Assembly: GCA_964059195.1 (NCBI GenBank)
Contig: CAXKWD010000004.1
Coordinates: 124,096,043 to 124,160,042, forward strand
Direction of reading: 5' to 3'
DNA from: Ectobius pallidus
Taxonomy: Eukaryota; Arthropoda; Insecta; Blattodea; Ectobiidae
Length of the DNA stretch: 64,000 bases
The position numbers and the translations under genes were made by a program. The notes below the pieces were generated by a model, which was given only the letters and a program-made list of their open reading frames with translations, was not told the DNA's origin and did not search any database. This document shows, piece after piece, positions 31,007 to 43,027 of this stretch (positions within the stretch are counted from its first letter, which is position 1; each line of letters starts with the position of its first letter).

Positions 31007-33470
31007 CATTTGCCAACTGATACAGATCTTACTTTAATAATGGAATAAACATAAATATACCTAGGTAGTTATTTTGTAGGGTTAGCCTATTTATACGCCT
31101 GGGGGGGATGAACCGGCAGGGCACTGTTTTCTTTTTCCCAAGTTAACGGGTTCGATTTCTGTCCACTCTCTATAGTATTAAGAATTAAGAATTAGCCCAC
31201 AAGCATCCCATAGCGGGCAAGGGCCTCCTGGCATACCAGGGTGGCTGACTCGTTGAAGGAACGTTTCAGGCTCTATGATATTATGTGTGCGTAAATGTCA
31301 CAGTTCCAAGTCTACAGATTTTCAGGCTTGAGAAAGAATCTCTGTAGGAAAGAAATTCCAAAACCCTAGTAATAGTTGTAGGTATAAATAGCAGAATAAG
31401 ATCATGACAAAGAGCCATATTTAAAGCTGCAGCGAACTTAAAGAATGGTCTTTAATTATTTTCTCTCGGGATCCTCATTATAGGAATAGAAAACTCTAAT
31501 CATTCGGACTCTTGTTCTGAGTTCATCCTCAGGGATCTGATGTACTAAAAGGTCCGAAAATTTCGAGTTTTCCAACGGTACCTCTCAGCTGGTAACCCGT
31601 GAATAAATCGACATTCGCAGAGAAAAAAAAATCAAGTCGTTTACATATATTGTTTGGTCGCAAACGAAGTAATATCTGTTGTAGGAAAACTGATTGAAGA
31701 TAAAAGGGAGAACCAACGTGTTTGATCACACGGAATTAATAGGAAGCTGCTGCAATTAACTGATTACTACCTCTAATTTCCTTCCTATTCTCTATATAGA
31801 AGATAAAACCAAATTTGCTTTGTTACTTTGAAGAAACTGTTTCATAACGTTCCTTTAGATTTGAAGATCTTCAGGCAGAAATCCTTTCATTAAAATTTCA
31901 AAATTAGTTTTCTTAGTTTGAAGTAAAGTACAGCTGGTTAGTCATAGCATGGAAATTATAAAGGAAATACATGTTAAGATCAAGACTGCGGTGGTTACGT
32001 TTTGTGGAGGAAGATACGATCATAATATTGCTGCTGTTGATCACGATGAAGGTAGTGGTTGTTGAGGTAATGATAATATAAAACGTTAAAGGGATTGCAT
32101 AGTTTAGATTATTTTAACAGTGACGACATTACACCCACCTTGGAGGTGACGTTTTTAAAATGAAAAACGTTAAATTATTTAGTTTTAAATTATTTTAACA
32201 GTTATGACATTGCACCCATCTTGGAGGTGACGTTTTTAAAATGAAGAGTAGTCTATGCACTATTATGCTCACGTCGAATTACTGTAATATGATCAAATTA
32301 ATATATTTTGTATGTAATTGCATTTATTCGAAGCACATACTATTGTCTTAACTCCATTCTTTCACTTGGGCCTAGATATGTAATATTCTTTCAATAATAC
32401 CGTCTATCATTCATTACAAATTTCTCTTTATTATTTGATTAATACGTTAGGCTTATAATGTTGCGATATGAATATCCGCTAGTATTTCAAAACTCAGAAA
32501 ACTGATTGCAATAATTGATAATTCTGATCAGTACAAAAGTTATTCACATTCCATCAGTAAGCCTACTCAAGCACAGACCAACCCACTTCTCATTCATTGC
32601 AAAAATAAAATATTCTGTATACGCCTACTCGCACACTATCTTTCCTGTACGCAACCAGTAGGCTAAGTAATCTGACCAAGGAATGTATTTCGTCTCTCAT
32701 ACGTTGCATTTGCACCAATTTTAGGAGAAAATATGCTTCTATCCCTGCAAAGTTGTATACTATTCTTCGTAGAAATTTGACACCTTGATATGAGTTAGTG
32801 TGTATATTAACAATGAGCCTTTACTTCAAGGTTACTTGTATATTTTAGTAAAGCATTAAAAGTAGGCCTAGTAAAAAAATACAAACAACATACTACTCCT
32901 TAAAACTTCAATAACTGCATTATTGTTTTCAACACATATCTAAATAGGATATGGAGGGACTCCCAGATGTGGATCAACATGACATAGAGCATCCTTCTTA
33001 TACAGCACAAACATGTTCAGACTACGGACAGGGAACGTTCGAAGTAGATGCTAAGTAAATTCCAATCTTTTGTCTTTGCAGCTAGAAAACCCCCGAAAAA
33101 ATCCACTTTAAAATTGATCTTCTAGGGGATTAGAACCCAGAAGCTCATTTGATATGAAGCCCAGAGTTTACCAATTCTAATGAAATAATTTTTAACGTGT
33201 TTTTGACACCTCGGGGACCATTACCTATTCTAGACCACGAGCCACAATGGTTTGCAGCTGAGAGCCATGAACCACTAGCTCTGCCACGAATTCTGTGAAA
33301 TTTGAAGATCCATATCAATATCGGGCCCGGGCTCGCTCCAACCGGAAGCAATAACACACTGAACCACTAAAGCGTTAAGCTAACCGAGGACATAAGGTGT
33401 TCTGAGTGTAACCTGTGAGATAAATTGCATTATTTATTAATTATTCTAGATTACATTAATATTATGTCGG
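31007..33470. other. Unassigned region with repeat traces
   Basis: No gene supported. A B-box-like GGGTTCGATTTCTGTCC at about 31148 suggests a decayed SINE. There is a tandem duplication at 32100-32245, and a further tRNA-like phrase (GGGGATTAGAACCC) at about 33123. Confidence 0.4.
32100..32245. repeat. Tandem duplication of ~75 bp
   Basis: Two imperfect copies share ATTATTTTAACAGT, GACATT(A/G)CACCCA and TTGGAGGTGACGTTTTTAAAATGAA. Confidence 0.7.
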
Positions 33471-33471
33471 C

Positions 33472-33640
33472 CGCGGTGGTCTAGAGGTAGCGTGCCCGCC
33501 TCTAGACCCGCAGGGCGCGGGATCAAACCCGGCCGCGGTCGATGGATTTTTCAGGACGTAAAAATCCTGGGCACACGGAGTCCTCCGGGAGGGACTTTAA
33601 GCTGGGGGTCTCGTGTCGTAGAGTTAAAGCACAGTACGCA
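33472..33640 (+). mobile_element. tRNA-derived SINE, family 2
   Basis: The GC-rich head has an A-box-like GTGGTCTAGAGGTAGCGTG and a B-box-like GGGATCAAACCCGG. The body then reads GGATTTTTCAGGACGTAAAAATCC and GGGAGGGACTTTAAGC. It differs from family 1 in both head and body. Confidence 0.7.
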
Positions 33641-34615
33641 CGCGCATGCATTTCAGCAGTTCATTGCCGAGTGCATGCAATTCGACCAAAAACGAGAGCA
33701 TTTCATATTTTTGTACGAAATTTCACTTCGTTTTCACATTCACATTCAATTGTTGCCTCTCTTGCCTACCACATTACATGTATTGATTTGTTAGTTTAAA
33801 ACAAATATTAGGAAAGTGACTGCTTTTACGCAGTTCAAGAATCTAGTTAAATTATATGACTTCCACTGAAATTTCACTGGAACTTTAGAATTTTGGGTAC
33901 AGTCCTAGTTATAAAATTGAATTAATGCCCGGTCATCATAGTCTCAAAATTAATTAAACGGAGAACATTGGGATTGTTGACATAACAAAACATGTCCGGA
34001 TGAGAAGGGAGGTTATTGTACATGGATGCGTTCAGATTGGCAGGTGTTTTGCTGCATGTCATCTAGCAAGGGGGCGGGAGAAACATGGCAGTTAAGAATG
34101 CGAGGACCCTATGGTCAGTACGTCATCATTGATTATTTACGATCGATACATTCATTAGTCCAACTGTGCATAAATGCCATAAATACTATGGACTTGCGGA
34201 CTCATCAAGCTTTCTACTGCACTCCTCGACTCTGTCCGGCCTGCCGCGCTCCCTTGCCGGCTTCCTGTGGCTAGCTTCGCATGCATCCCTCCTCCCTGTG
34301 CATTCAATGCATCCCTGGATCGACCCTAACCTTTCAATGCACTAGCACAAAACAATTGCAGCACTGGCTGCCTCTATATCTATTTCATGCGAGAACATGC
34401 GGCATAAAGAATGATATTTACTAAACAGTAACTTTCTATAACCTACCTAAGTGGATGTATTATTGATAATTGATAAATATAGATAAGAATTAGGTAACTT
34501 TTTCTGCGTTCCCATGCATTTGTTTGTAATAAAAAGGAACGATAAAAGAAGCTTACGAATTACTATAATACTTCACTAAAACAGTTCTTATACAATTAAG
34601 TAGCCTAATTGTATT
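33641..34615. other. Unassigned region
   Basis: No gene supported. Short open frames here (for example 34026-34274) lack any recognisable motif. Confidence 0.4.
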
Positions 34616-34931
34616 ACTAAACTAAAAAAATCCTTGGCGCTACATCCCTTCGAAGGACTAAGGACTGTCATCGACCGCTGCGGCATGTGCCACAGGTAGA
34701 TAACAGGATCTGGGGGCATATGGATAGCATGCCAGCTCCCATGGCCGTTACTGATGAGTTGATGACTTATTGAACAGGAGTCGCTACTTCTTTATCTAGT
34801 AGCTTCTCAGTTTTTGTCATGAGGCTGAGTGCACCTCCCTAACTCAGAAATACACGAGGAGGTACCGGGGATCGGACCCAGACCTACGGATCCGTAGTTA
34901 GCAACGCTAACCACTAGACCACGAAGGCGGA
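34616..34931 (-). mobile_element. tRNA-derived SINE, family 1, copy C (reversed)
   Basis: Reverse complement of the layout in copies A and B: the tail TAAACT at the left, the body phrases GGCGCTACATCCCT, GTCGCTACTTCT and AGGCTGAGTGCACC, a B-box complement GGGGATCGGACCC, and the head ending CCACTAGACCACGAAGGCGG. It is more diverged than copies A and B, and no clear target duplication was found. Confidence 0.8.
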
Positions 34932-35044
34932 ATTATACTATTTTAACGTTCTAAAACAGTGTTATTAAAACGTTTGTTTCCTGAGCGGAACCCTTAATTG
35001 AGTGTTTAATGTAATCGCTTCATTATTATTATTATTATTATTAT

Positions 35045-36205
35045 TAGGGACCGGATTTTTAGGTTTTTAAAAACACTGTTTTAGGTTTTCCATTAGTTGA
35101 AATAGTTTTTTTAGGTCCAAAATATCGTTTTCGGGTAGAATAATTGGTTTAATGAATTTGAATGTGCTACATAAGATTCAATACATATATTTGTAAAGTT
35201 TAACTTAACAAAATTGACTTAAATTTGTGTAAACTAGCTTTAGAAAAATATTATACAATTGAAGAAAGAAAGCATAAACAATCAAAAGAAGCAGTGAAAA
35301 TAAGATTGCCTCTCATTTCCTGGTTGCAGTTTATCACTAAATATCTTTCAAGATTCTCAACTGTGAAGTTCTTCCTGTTATCTCTTAGTTAATAGTTAAT
35401 ACTGTATGTAGACACTATCCTTCTCAGGGTTCGAATCCGATGCTTCTAATTTAGTGAGTAAAATACTTTAAGGTTGGATGTAAATGTGAAACTGATTATT
35501 TTCCTTTCTTCGGTTGTTACGCATGCTAACCGCAAAACAGATCAACTAGGGACGAAAATTTCCCCCTTTTCTAGAAAGGTAAATAATACTTACGTGTTTC
35601 TGGCAGGCTTGACAAAATATCACTTTGCCAATCTGTAGTGAAATTAAGATCGTCACCAATCCACTGCCGTAATAAACTCGATTTCATTTGTTTTGGCATA
35701 ATTAACATGTCTTATTAAAACTCGCAGTGTGACCACTAAGTATGATTAACAGGGAAGTAATAAAGGCAAACAAGGGCTTTAAAACACAGAAATCTATATC
35801 CTTGTTCATACACGGCAACAATGGTTGTTCGTACGAATATTTTAAAAGGAATACGCCGGTACTCTTACACTTCCTCTCTAGATACTGTCCATCCTAGATG
35901 ACAATGGATTGAACGAAACGCTGGTGGTATTAATTTCAACCCGACAAAAATTATTGTCTCTCCGCAAAATATCGATTTCTGAACTGACAAACAAAACACA
36001 AAAAAGTAGCCTAAATTACATAGGCTATTTTAGGTTTTATATCCCGTTTAGGTGTATTTAGGTTTTTATACCCCATTTAGGTATTTTTAGGTGCCATAGA
36101 ATTAATGTGGATGAATCCTATGGACATGGTTCGAAAAAGTGTATGAGCGCTTTTTGTTTTGGAAGTAAGGAAAAAATAGGTAAAAACCTAAGAATCCGGT
36201 CCCTA
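35045..36205. mobile_element. hAT-like non-autonomous element in an ATT microsatellite
   Basis: A 1161 bp unit with terminal inverted repeats TAGGGACCGGATT(T/C)TTAGGTTTTTA at both ends. It lies inside an (ATT)n run, and ATTATTAT flanks both sides; this fits an 8 bp hAT duplication but is ambiguous in a microsatellite. The interior is AT-rich with repeated TTTAGG(T/G) phrases and has no transposase. Confidence 0.65.

Positions 36206-36253
<48 letters not shown>
36206..36253. repeat. (ATT)n microsatellite
   Basis: About 16 ATT units continue to the right of the hAT-like element; the run left of it (35021-35044) is the other half. Confidence 0.9.
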
Positions 36254-36960
36254 GTCGTTGTTGTTATACTGCATTTAATTCAAAATTGATCTCCATAAAA
36301 ATGCACGTTTATATTGCCATCATATTACATTTTCAGTTTTGTACAATAGCCTATGAATTTGTTACCAGATCAATGCAATGAAATTTTATAAGAACTTTAA
36401 AAAAAGGATTAATTATTTTTTACCGTACAAAATTTAGTAGTACCTTGTCAAATTTCGGTTGGTGCACGAGTTGATTGAAAATGTTTTTCAGACCAGATGT
36501 GACTTACTGTAATGAACTGGTGCAATTTCTCAGACAACAGCCACATTTCATCACGCAGATACTTTTGGCGGATGAAAGAACGTTCAATGACACTGACATC
36601 GTAAATCGGGGGGAGGGGGGATGTTTACTGAGCTCTACTTGAGTTCATGAGCATCGCATTCAAATTTGGCGGAAGCCTAATGGTATCATTTAATTTATCC
36701 ATGATCTATGTAGGCCTTCTATGGCTAAATGGGGATTATGAAGTCTGTCTCACTTTTCTTCAGTCTTGTTTCTATTACTAAATAAATGGTGCAAAAATAT
36801 GTTGCACAAACTTTCTCGGATATACGTGTTAAAGGCTGGCACAGAAAAAAGTAAATTATAGAGACAATTAAATTTTATTTATTACATTTTCATAAAACTA
36901 ACAAGTATCTAGAACGGAAAGCATCAGGGTCGATCTTTATGCTCAATGCTTTTACCGTGA

Positions 36961-37002
<42 letters not shown>

Positions 37003-37363
37003 TTGGGGTTTGCATGCTTTCCTCAATCTCAACGGCAAAAAATGCAGGATACATTGAGATATAGCCGAACAATAGAATCAGATGCTGCACGAATGACTTA
37101 TTGTAAGAGCCTACTGGTAAATTTGGGTGGCCACGAAATTTGATTTGAACCCAGGACCTCTCCTCTATTACCCTATACCACCTCGCTCTAATTGATTTTG
37201 ATGTGTTCATATAGACTGTGGTAAACTGACTACATTTCACAACAATAATAATTAGATTATAGTAATCTTCTAAGTTCTAACCATGGGCAACAGAAGAATA
37301 TCATTCATATTTTAATCAAAATGTGTGTTCTGAAATTCGTATTTAAGCCATGTTATTTCGTTT
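36254..37363. other. Unassigned region with (ATA)n run and tRNA-like remnant
   Basis: No gene supported. An (ATA)n microsatellite lies at 36961-37001. About 37135-37195 has a tRNA-like phrase (ATTTGAACCCAGGACCTC...CCACCTCGCTC), similar to 50510-50575, and probably marks an old SINE head. Confidence 0.45.
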
Positions 37364-38075
37364 TAGGTAGATTTCGAAGAAAAATCGACCTATTGGGATC
37401 GATACCGTGTCATGACTTTCGAAAAATTCTTTCATATCTTTAAGTTGAATGCCTTCCTAAGTACGAAACCACCGCCCGTTCAATTTTTTTTTGTATATTT
37501 ATATATAACCGGTAGCCTAGGCTATATGTATTTATATAGGCTATATCTTTACACGCTAGCGGCCGTAATTTTTAAGATATTTTAACAAAATTTTATTATG
37601 TTATTTCTATGCCCAATAGTTCGAACAAGTTCGTTAATGAGCAAAATTGGCCCAAGGGGGGTGGGGGAGGGGGTTGAAATTTTGAAAAATTTATATCTCG
37701 GCCCCTATGAAGTACAGAGGGAAACTTTGTTTGAATAAATTAGAGTACTCCCTATGGAGTTCACAGTGACACCAACGATTCGGGAGTTTGGGAGGTACGA
37801 GTGGGTGTGTGGGTGATGGAAATTAGACATTTTTGAAACCACCTCTTATGGTATATCGTTGAAAAGCTATTGATGAGTACTCTACAAATCAATAACTAGA
37901 TTCTCGATAGCTCTCATATAAGGCGAGATTTGAATGCTTGAAAATGTGCTCTTTCCTCTTTTTTTCAGTTATTATTGCGGGTTTGTCTTGCCAAGGCTAA
38001 AGAAGAAGTGCTGCGCAGCGATAATAAATTAAACCAAAAGCACTTCGAAATCTACCCAGCCTGTAGTCCTGCCTA
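37364..38075 (+). mobile_element. ~710 bp repeat, uninterrupted copy
   Basis: Starts with a hairpin TAGGTAGATTTCGAAGAAAAATCGACCTA and ends CTTCGAAATCTACCCAGCCTGTAGTCCTGCCTAAAG. An inverted copy at 42663-45507 carries the same sequence interrupted by two other elements. It has no coding capacity. The ends share GGTAGATTTCGAAG inverted, so a DNA-type MITE is likely. The strong end hairpin recalls Helitrons, but the Helitron CTRR terminus is not present. Confidence 0.65.
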
Positions 38076-38199
38076 AAGGAATTTTTTTATCTTGATACCT
38101 ATTAATTTTATAAAGAAATTATTTAATAAAAAATGTCCCTTTTTAATTTTTTCTACAACTTTGCTCTGGTAGGTTTTCATGTATCGCCCAATGTAATGG

Positions 38200-38640
38200 A
38201 GGTAATCTAGAAAAATTGAAAATGGATACGAGTAAAGTACCCCTTAAGTCATGTTTGTAGAAATACGGATAGACATTTTACTAGTCATAGATAAATGTTT
38301 ACAATTTTAAATTTTTTATTAAAATCGTTAGAGCCAATTTTTTAAAAATTAAAAAAATTAAAAAATTAAAAAAAATCTTGAAAAGTCCCCATAATATTTG
38401 AGTTATAAAAGTCAAATTCTGGGTGGTTCGATAAAATTCCGAAAAAGTCCTTAATTCAAAAAATGAAGTAAATACAATGAACCGTTTACATGCTGTGCTT
38501 GTCCAGACAGACGGACAGACGTCATTCCGAAAACACTTTTTACGGTTTCTAGGCATCGTGAAACATGTACTTCCGGTGTTTGTCTAGATCACAATACTTT
38601 CTCTATACAATGTATATGCCAGAAAGTAAAAAGGGGTACT
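38200..38640. repeat. Dispersed repeat with CAGACGGACAGACGTC motif
   Basis: Contains AAATCGTTAGAGCC and CAGACAGACGGACAGACGTCATTCCGAAAACAC. Similar phrases (AAAATCGTTAGAGC, CAGACAAGGACAGACGTT, TTCTGAAAT) occur at 55600-55800. It is a widespread insect-type intergenic repeat of unknown class. Confidence 0.5.
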
Positions 38641-39590
38641 TCCTATTAAACATTTGAAAACAGGTTTAGTTAGAAACTGATCCAGCTAATATGATTGAAC
38701 TGTGAATGTTGTAATTTATGTTAATAAAACTGATAAATTTACTTGTTTATTAAAATATTTATAACAGTTTTTTTACTATGGACTGTTTTTCTCAGTTATT
38801 TAAATTATTATAAAGACAAGCCTACGTAAATTGATCCTATAAAGTTATTTATGAAATGAATACGGCTATTTTTGGTTAATTACACTTATTTGTAAAATCA
38901 ACAGCTACTGAAATATTATGAGTGTACCTAGGTAGAACATCTATTCATCCATAATTTCTCATACTTTAGCTTTGAAAAGCATTACTTCCTAACATGAGAA
39001 ACTACAGTAGTCTAAATTAATACAATTTATTGTGTACTCACATCTTCATAAGAAGTTATTAGCCCACGAAAGTGAAAATAGGTAATTAAAAATATTGTTT
39101 CCGAAAGTTAGTAGAGCATAGTTGACATTCAGATACTTCCAAGGGATTTGATGCTGTAGGCGTAGTAACATTTACTAAAAAAAAATTATGTATGTCCAAA
39201 TGGGACATGATAAGTTTCAGAGATGGAAATAATTTTACCACCATTAATCTGTCTATCTATCTTTATGGCAATATACATTTCTTAGAAGCCTTGTAAATCA
39301 ACTGCTGTCTTAACAATTTGAATTTGTATCCTTTACTCCTGATTGGATTTTTAAAACCCCGTGTTACAACGGTAAGTAGAGGCTGTTCATTAAATTCTTG
39401 TTATTGTTAAGGTTTATTCCCTGAGAGAGAAAATCTATTTTGCCCTGAAATATGCTGAATATCTAGCCAACATCACGCTGAAGTGGCATAAACTTCTTCA
39501 GTTTCAATGAGATTATGCAGTTGTGTTGCGACAAAAAAAAAATCAGTTCTTGAAATTGATAGAACATAAGATATTTTCAAAGAGTAATTG
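38641..39590. other. Unassigned AT-rich region
   Basis: No gene or recognised repeat seen. Confidence 0.4.
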
Positions 39591-39594
39591 TTTC

Positions 39595-40314
39595 TTAATT
39601 AGACATTCTCCATTTTCTTCTGTTTTGACTTTTTTCCTTATTCATATTTCTTTGTTCCATTGCCTCCTTCACATCATCTTGCCAGTTGCGCCGTGGGCGA
39701 CCTCTTTTCTTCCGCCGGGATGGTATCCATCTTAGTATCCTGTTCGGTAACCTTTCTTCACTCATCCTATTTACATGACCGAACCACATCAGCTGTCTCT
39801 TTTCGATGTCGTCATATATATCCCTATCCATTTTCATCCTTTCTCGGATTACGTCATTTTTTATTCTATCCATCCTAGTACAGCCTAAACTTCGCATTAA
39901 ATAGTCCATCCCAGTGGCAAGCAGTTTATTCTTGTTTTTCTTACTAACGTCCCAAACTTCTGATCCGTACAGAACTACACTCTGCACTATAGTCTTATAC
40001 AATCTTTTCTTCGTTCTTCTTATCTTTTTACTCCACCAAACGTAATTCATTGCTCTTATTACAGCTCGTCCTTTGTTCATCCTAATATTAATTTCATCAT
40101 TACGTGTGCCTTGTTTATTGAATACTACACCAAGGTATTTTGCTTTTTACAACCCTACAATTATTTCTCCATCTAACTCCAAATTCTTTATTTTCCCTGT
40201 TCCAACGGCCAAGTACTCACACTTCTTCATGTTCATTTTCAAACCCGCTTTATTGTACTCCTCTTTCAGTTTTCTTATCATATAACTAAAATCATCTTCG
40301 TCTTCTGCTACTAC
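39595..40314 (-). pseudogene. LINE reverse transcriptase, thumb and C-terminal part
   Basis: Starts in the polymerase palm just after the active site (VVAEDEDDFSYMIRKLKEEY), passes KKCEYLAVG and KAKYLGVVFN, and then runs through IVQSVVLYGSEVWDVS to the C-terminus with GHVNRMSEERLPNRIL and RGRPRRNWQDDV. One in-frame TAA at about 40149-40151 breaks it. No RNase H is seen. Confidence 0.85.
40311..40314. repeat. 4 bp target duplication (CTAC) of the LTR insertion
   Basis: CTAC precedes TG at 40315 and follows CA at 41624 (41625-41628). Confidence 0.7.
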
Positions 40315-41624
40315 TGATGCAGCCCACTCTGTTTTTGATCTGGTACTGTTCATAAAAATCCACTGTACTTACTTGATGATGTTGTCTTCTTCTTTCTGTT
40401 ACACGTGGATACCACGGTTCACTCAATCGCAAACAACGAGATACTCTTACCTTTCTCAGGGCGTATGTGGGTGGTGAGGTTCTTAGTACTATAATAATGT
40501 CAATGTGGTATAATAATGTCAATGTCAATTGGGGTCACTTAACAAGTTTATTCAATTAATAGTTATATTTTATCAGTGTCCAAAAGTTCAACAGAATAAT
40601 TAATTGGTCCAGTGTATTTGAATGGAATTTAGTTCTGGCAATCACTGCTTCTACGTAATAAAAATTGTGATGCTGAGATGAACTTACGTAATATTTAATT
40701 ATATGACGTTATCTATCAACTTGTCGTTGCTTACTTCGTAATATTCACTGTCTTTACAGTAATAAGCCACAACACAGCTTTTACTACAAATCACGTAGTT
40801 CACTGATTCTATACTGGTGAGAAACTACAATATAGCCTCACCTATTAGTGATTTTATAATAAATTAGACTGTCGGATTGGCCACTATGCCAATACGACCT
40901 GCTGTGACCTGCTCTCGGCAGCTACACAAGTTTACGACCGGTCTGCACCTCTGCAGTGACACAAGTAAGTTCCGTTCGAAGCCGTGATACTAACTTCCCT
41001 TCAAATATCACTGTTCTCCACCACATCTTACTAACTAATCATTTTCCCTCTTATATCTAGTTTTTGTGTTTCTTACTTTAACCTTACATTCTATTGGTCC
41101 ATCACTTCGTAGCTTGGTTTCAGCTCTTAAGTAACGCTTACACGCGTCTTCTTCCAGGCTATTCTCCGTATTCTAGCTCATTCCTTGTAATGCCTATACA
41201 GCTTGCAATTCCCAGCTCTGATTCTAGTGAAGTCTCTATTCAGTCAGTAATACTTTCATTCTCTAAGTTTTGCACAGAATAGAAGTGCACATTTTACACA
41301 AAGCGTGTCGCCTGTCCCCTGCTGATATTCTATACACTGTACTAGTGTGCTATTGACTGGTTCTCCGAAATTCGTCTGGCCACAACTTATTCTGCTATAA
41401 AATGTTTATTTTATCATTACAAATTGCTTGATTTCTCTTAATGTATTCTTACTATGATGCTCTTAATAATATTGCGTGACTTGTTATTTTATTCCCCTCC
41501 TTCTGATATAATTTTAGTAGTAGGCTATAATTAGTTTGGCTGTTATGAAAGATTATCGCTTTATATTATTTTAATATTATTTTATATCGATATATGAATC
41601 ATGGCAATAGCTATGATGATCTCA
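40315..41624. mobile_element. Putative solo LTR (1310 bp) inside the LINE
   Basis: Begins TGATGCAGCC and ends GATGATCTCA, with CTAC duplicated on either side. It holds no retroviral open frame and removes cleanly from the reverse transcriptase reading frame. TG...CA ends, a 4 bp duplication and no coding capacity fit a solo LTR left by recombination. A non-autonomous TG/CA element is the alternative. Confidence 0.65.
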
Positions 41625-42321
41625 CTACAACTTGATCGTCTGCAAAATACAGGCTACCTATCTTACTATTCTTTACTGGAACCCCCATAACTTGACAATT
41701 TCTGAGCCAATTCTTTAGGATTGCTCCTAGATATAACTTAAAGAGGGTCGATGACAGCCCACATCCTTGCCGCAGACTCTTACTAACCTCGAATTCTTCT
41801 GTCCAACTATTCCCAATCCTTACTCTCGCTTTGTTATTTTCATACAATTTCCTAACAGCCTTAATCAATCTTTGATCCAACTCCATCTCTTCCAACTTTT
41901 CCCACAATTTGTTGATAGGTACATATGCCTTTTCAAGATGAATCATGTGTCATGTGTCTCCAACCCTGTACGTTTTTCACCTATTATTTTTAAAGTAAAG
42001 ATGTTATCCATTACCGATCTTCCTGCCCGAAATCCTGCCTGTTCCTCTTGTTGTTTGTATCTTGTTTCTTTCTCAATCAAGTCTTTAAGTACTTTCGAGT
42101 ACAGTCTTCCAATGAAGGGGATCACTGCCAGTCCTCTATAATTATCCGGATCATTACGTGATCCTTTCTTATGCATCTGTATTATATAACACGTCGTCCA
42201 TTCCGATGGCACATTCTCTCCATTTAATATTCTTTCCAACAACTTCCTAAGCTTCTCCAACAATTCCGGTGGCCCAAACTTCACCAGCTCTGGGTATATT
42301 GATATAGCTATTGCATTAATT
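41625..42321 (-). pseudogene. LINE reverse transcriptase, fingers and palm
   Basis: Reads from ELVKFGPPELLEKL through PSEWTTCYIIQMHKKGS and PDNYRGLAVIPFIGRLYSKVL, then EEQAGFRAGRSVMDNIFTL, and after a frameshift near 41945 continues to SLRQGCGLSSTLFKLYL and the catalytic-loop motif YFADDQVV. The order and motifs are those of a non-LTR reverse transcriptase. Leu-Arg-Gln-Gly-Cys replaces the usual LRQG-D/C motif acceptably, and the FADD box is intact. Confidence 0.88.
42309..42321. repeat. 13 bp target duplication of SINE copy B
   Basis: TATTGCATTAATT here is repeated exactly at 42644-42656. Sequence after the right copy continues the LINE frame for a few codons. Confidence 0.85.
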
Positions 42322-42643
42322 GTCCGCCAGCGTGGTCTTGTGGTTAGCGTCGCTGACTACAGATCCGTCGGTCCGGGTTCGATTCCCGGTACCTCCTCGG
42401 ATTTTTCTGAGGTAGGGAGGTCTGGTAGGGGTGCACTCAGCCTCGTGATTCAAAATTGAGGAGCTACTTGATAGAGAAGTAGCGGCTCCGGTCAAGAAAA
42501 CCACCATTAACGGCCGTGGGAGTCAGCATGCTGACCACATGCCCCCAATCCTGCCATCTGTTTACGGGAGATGACGCAGCGGTCGGGTGGTAGGCCAAGT
42601 CCCTCCAGGGATGTAGCGCCACGGAGTTTAGTTTAGTTTAGTT
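42322..42643 (+). mobile_element. tRNA-derived SINE, family 1, copy B
   Basis: The best-preserved copy of the family. It has the A box TGGTCTTGTGGTTAGCGTCG, the B box GGTTCGATTCCC, the body phrases as in copy A, and the tail TTTAGTTTAGTTTAG. It is flanked by a perfect 13 bp duplication inside LINE sequence, so it inserted after the LINE. Confidence 0.92.
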
Positions 42644-43027
42644 TATTGCATTAATTAAAAATCCCTTTAGGCAGGCCTACAGGCTGAGGTAGATTTTGAA
42701 GTCTTTTGGTTTAATTTATTTATCGCTGCACAGCACTCTCCTTCTTTAACCTTGGCATGGCAAACCCGCAATAAAAAGAACTGAATTCAGTAAAGAGCAA
42801 GAGCCTACAATCATTTGTTTTGAAAACAAGAAAAGGATATAATGTTCTGGGAGGCCGTGTAGAGTACTCATCAAGAGCTTTTCAACGATACCCCACAAGA
42901 CGTGGTTTCAAAAATTTTGAATTTCCATCCCCCCACCCCTACCCTCACTCGTACCCCCGAAACGTTGGTGTCACTGTAAACTCCATGGGGAGTACTCTAA
43001 TTTATTCAAACAAAGTTTCCCTCTATA

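Larger units (their letters stand above)
39591..42321 (-). mobile_element. LINE retrotransposon fragment (RTE/CR1-like), split by an LTR
   Basis: Minus-strand non-LTR retrotransposon, 5'-truncated. Reverse transcriptase runs from about 42321 down to 41625, is interrupted by an insertion at 40315-41624, and resumes at 40314 down to 39595. Collapsing the insertion and its 4 bp duplication restores the reading frame exactly across the FADDQVV motif. The 3' part ends with the GHVNRM...RGRPRRNW-type tail typical of RTE-related and similar insect LINEs. It lacks RNase H. Confidence 0.85.

Noticed and set aside
37364..38075. Helitron identity for the ~710 bp repeat because of its terminal hairpin
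   Set aside because: I find no TC start or CTRR end next to the hairpin, and the two ends share an inverted motif, which favours a MITE.
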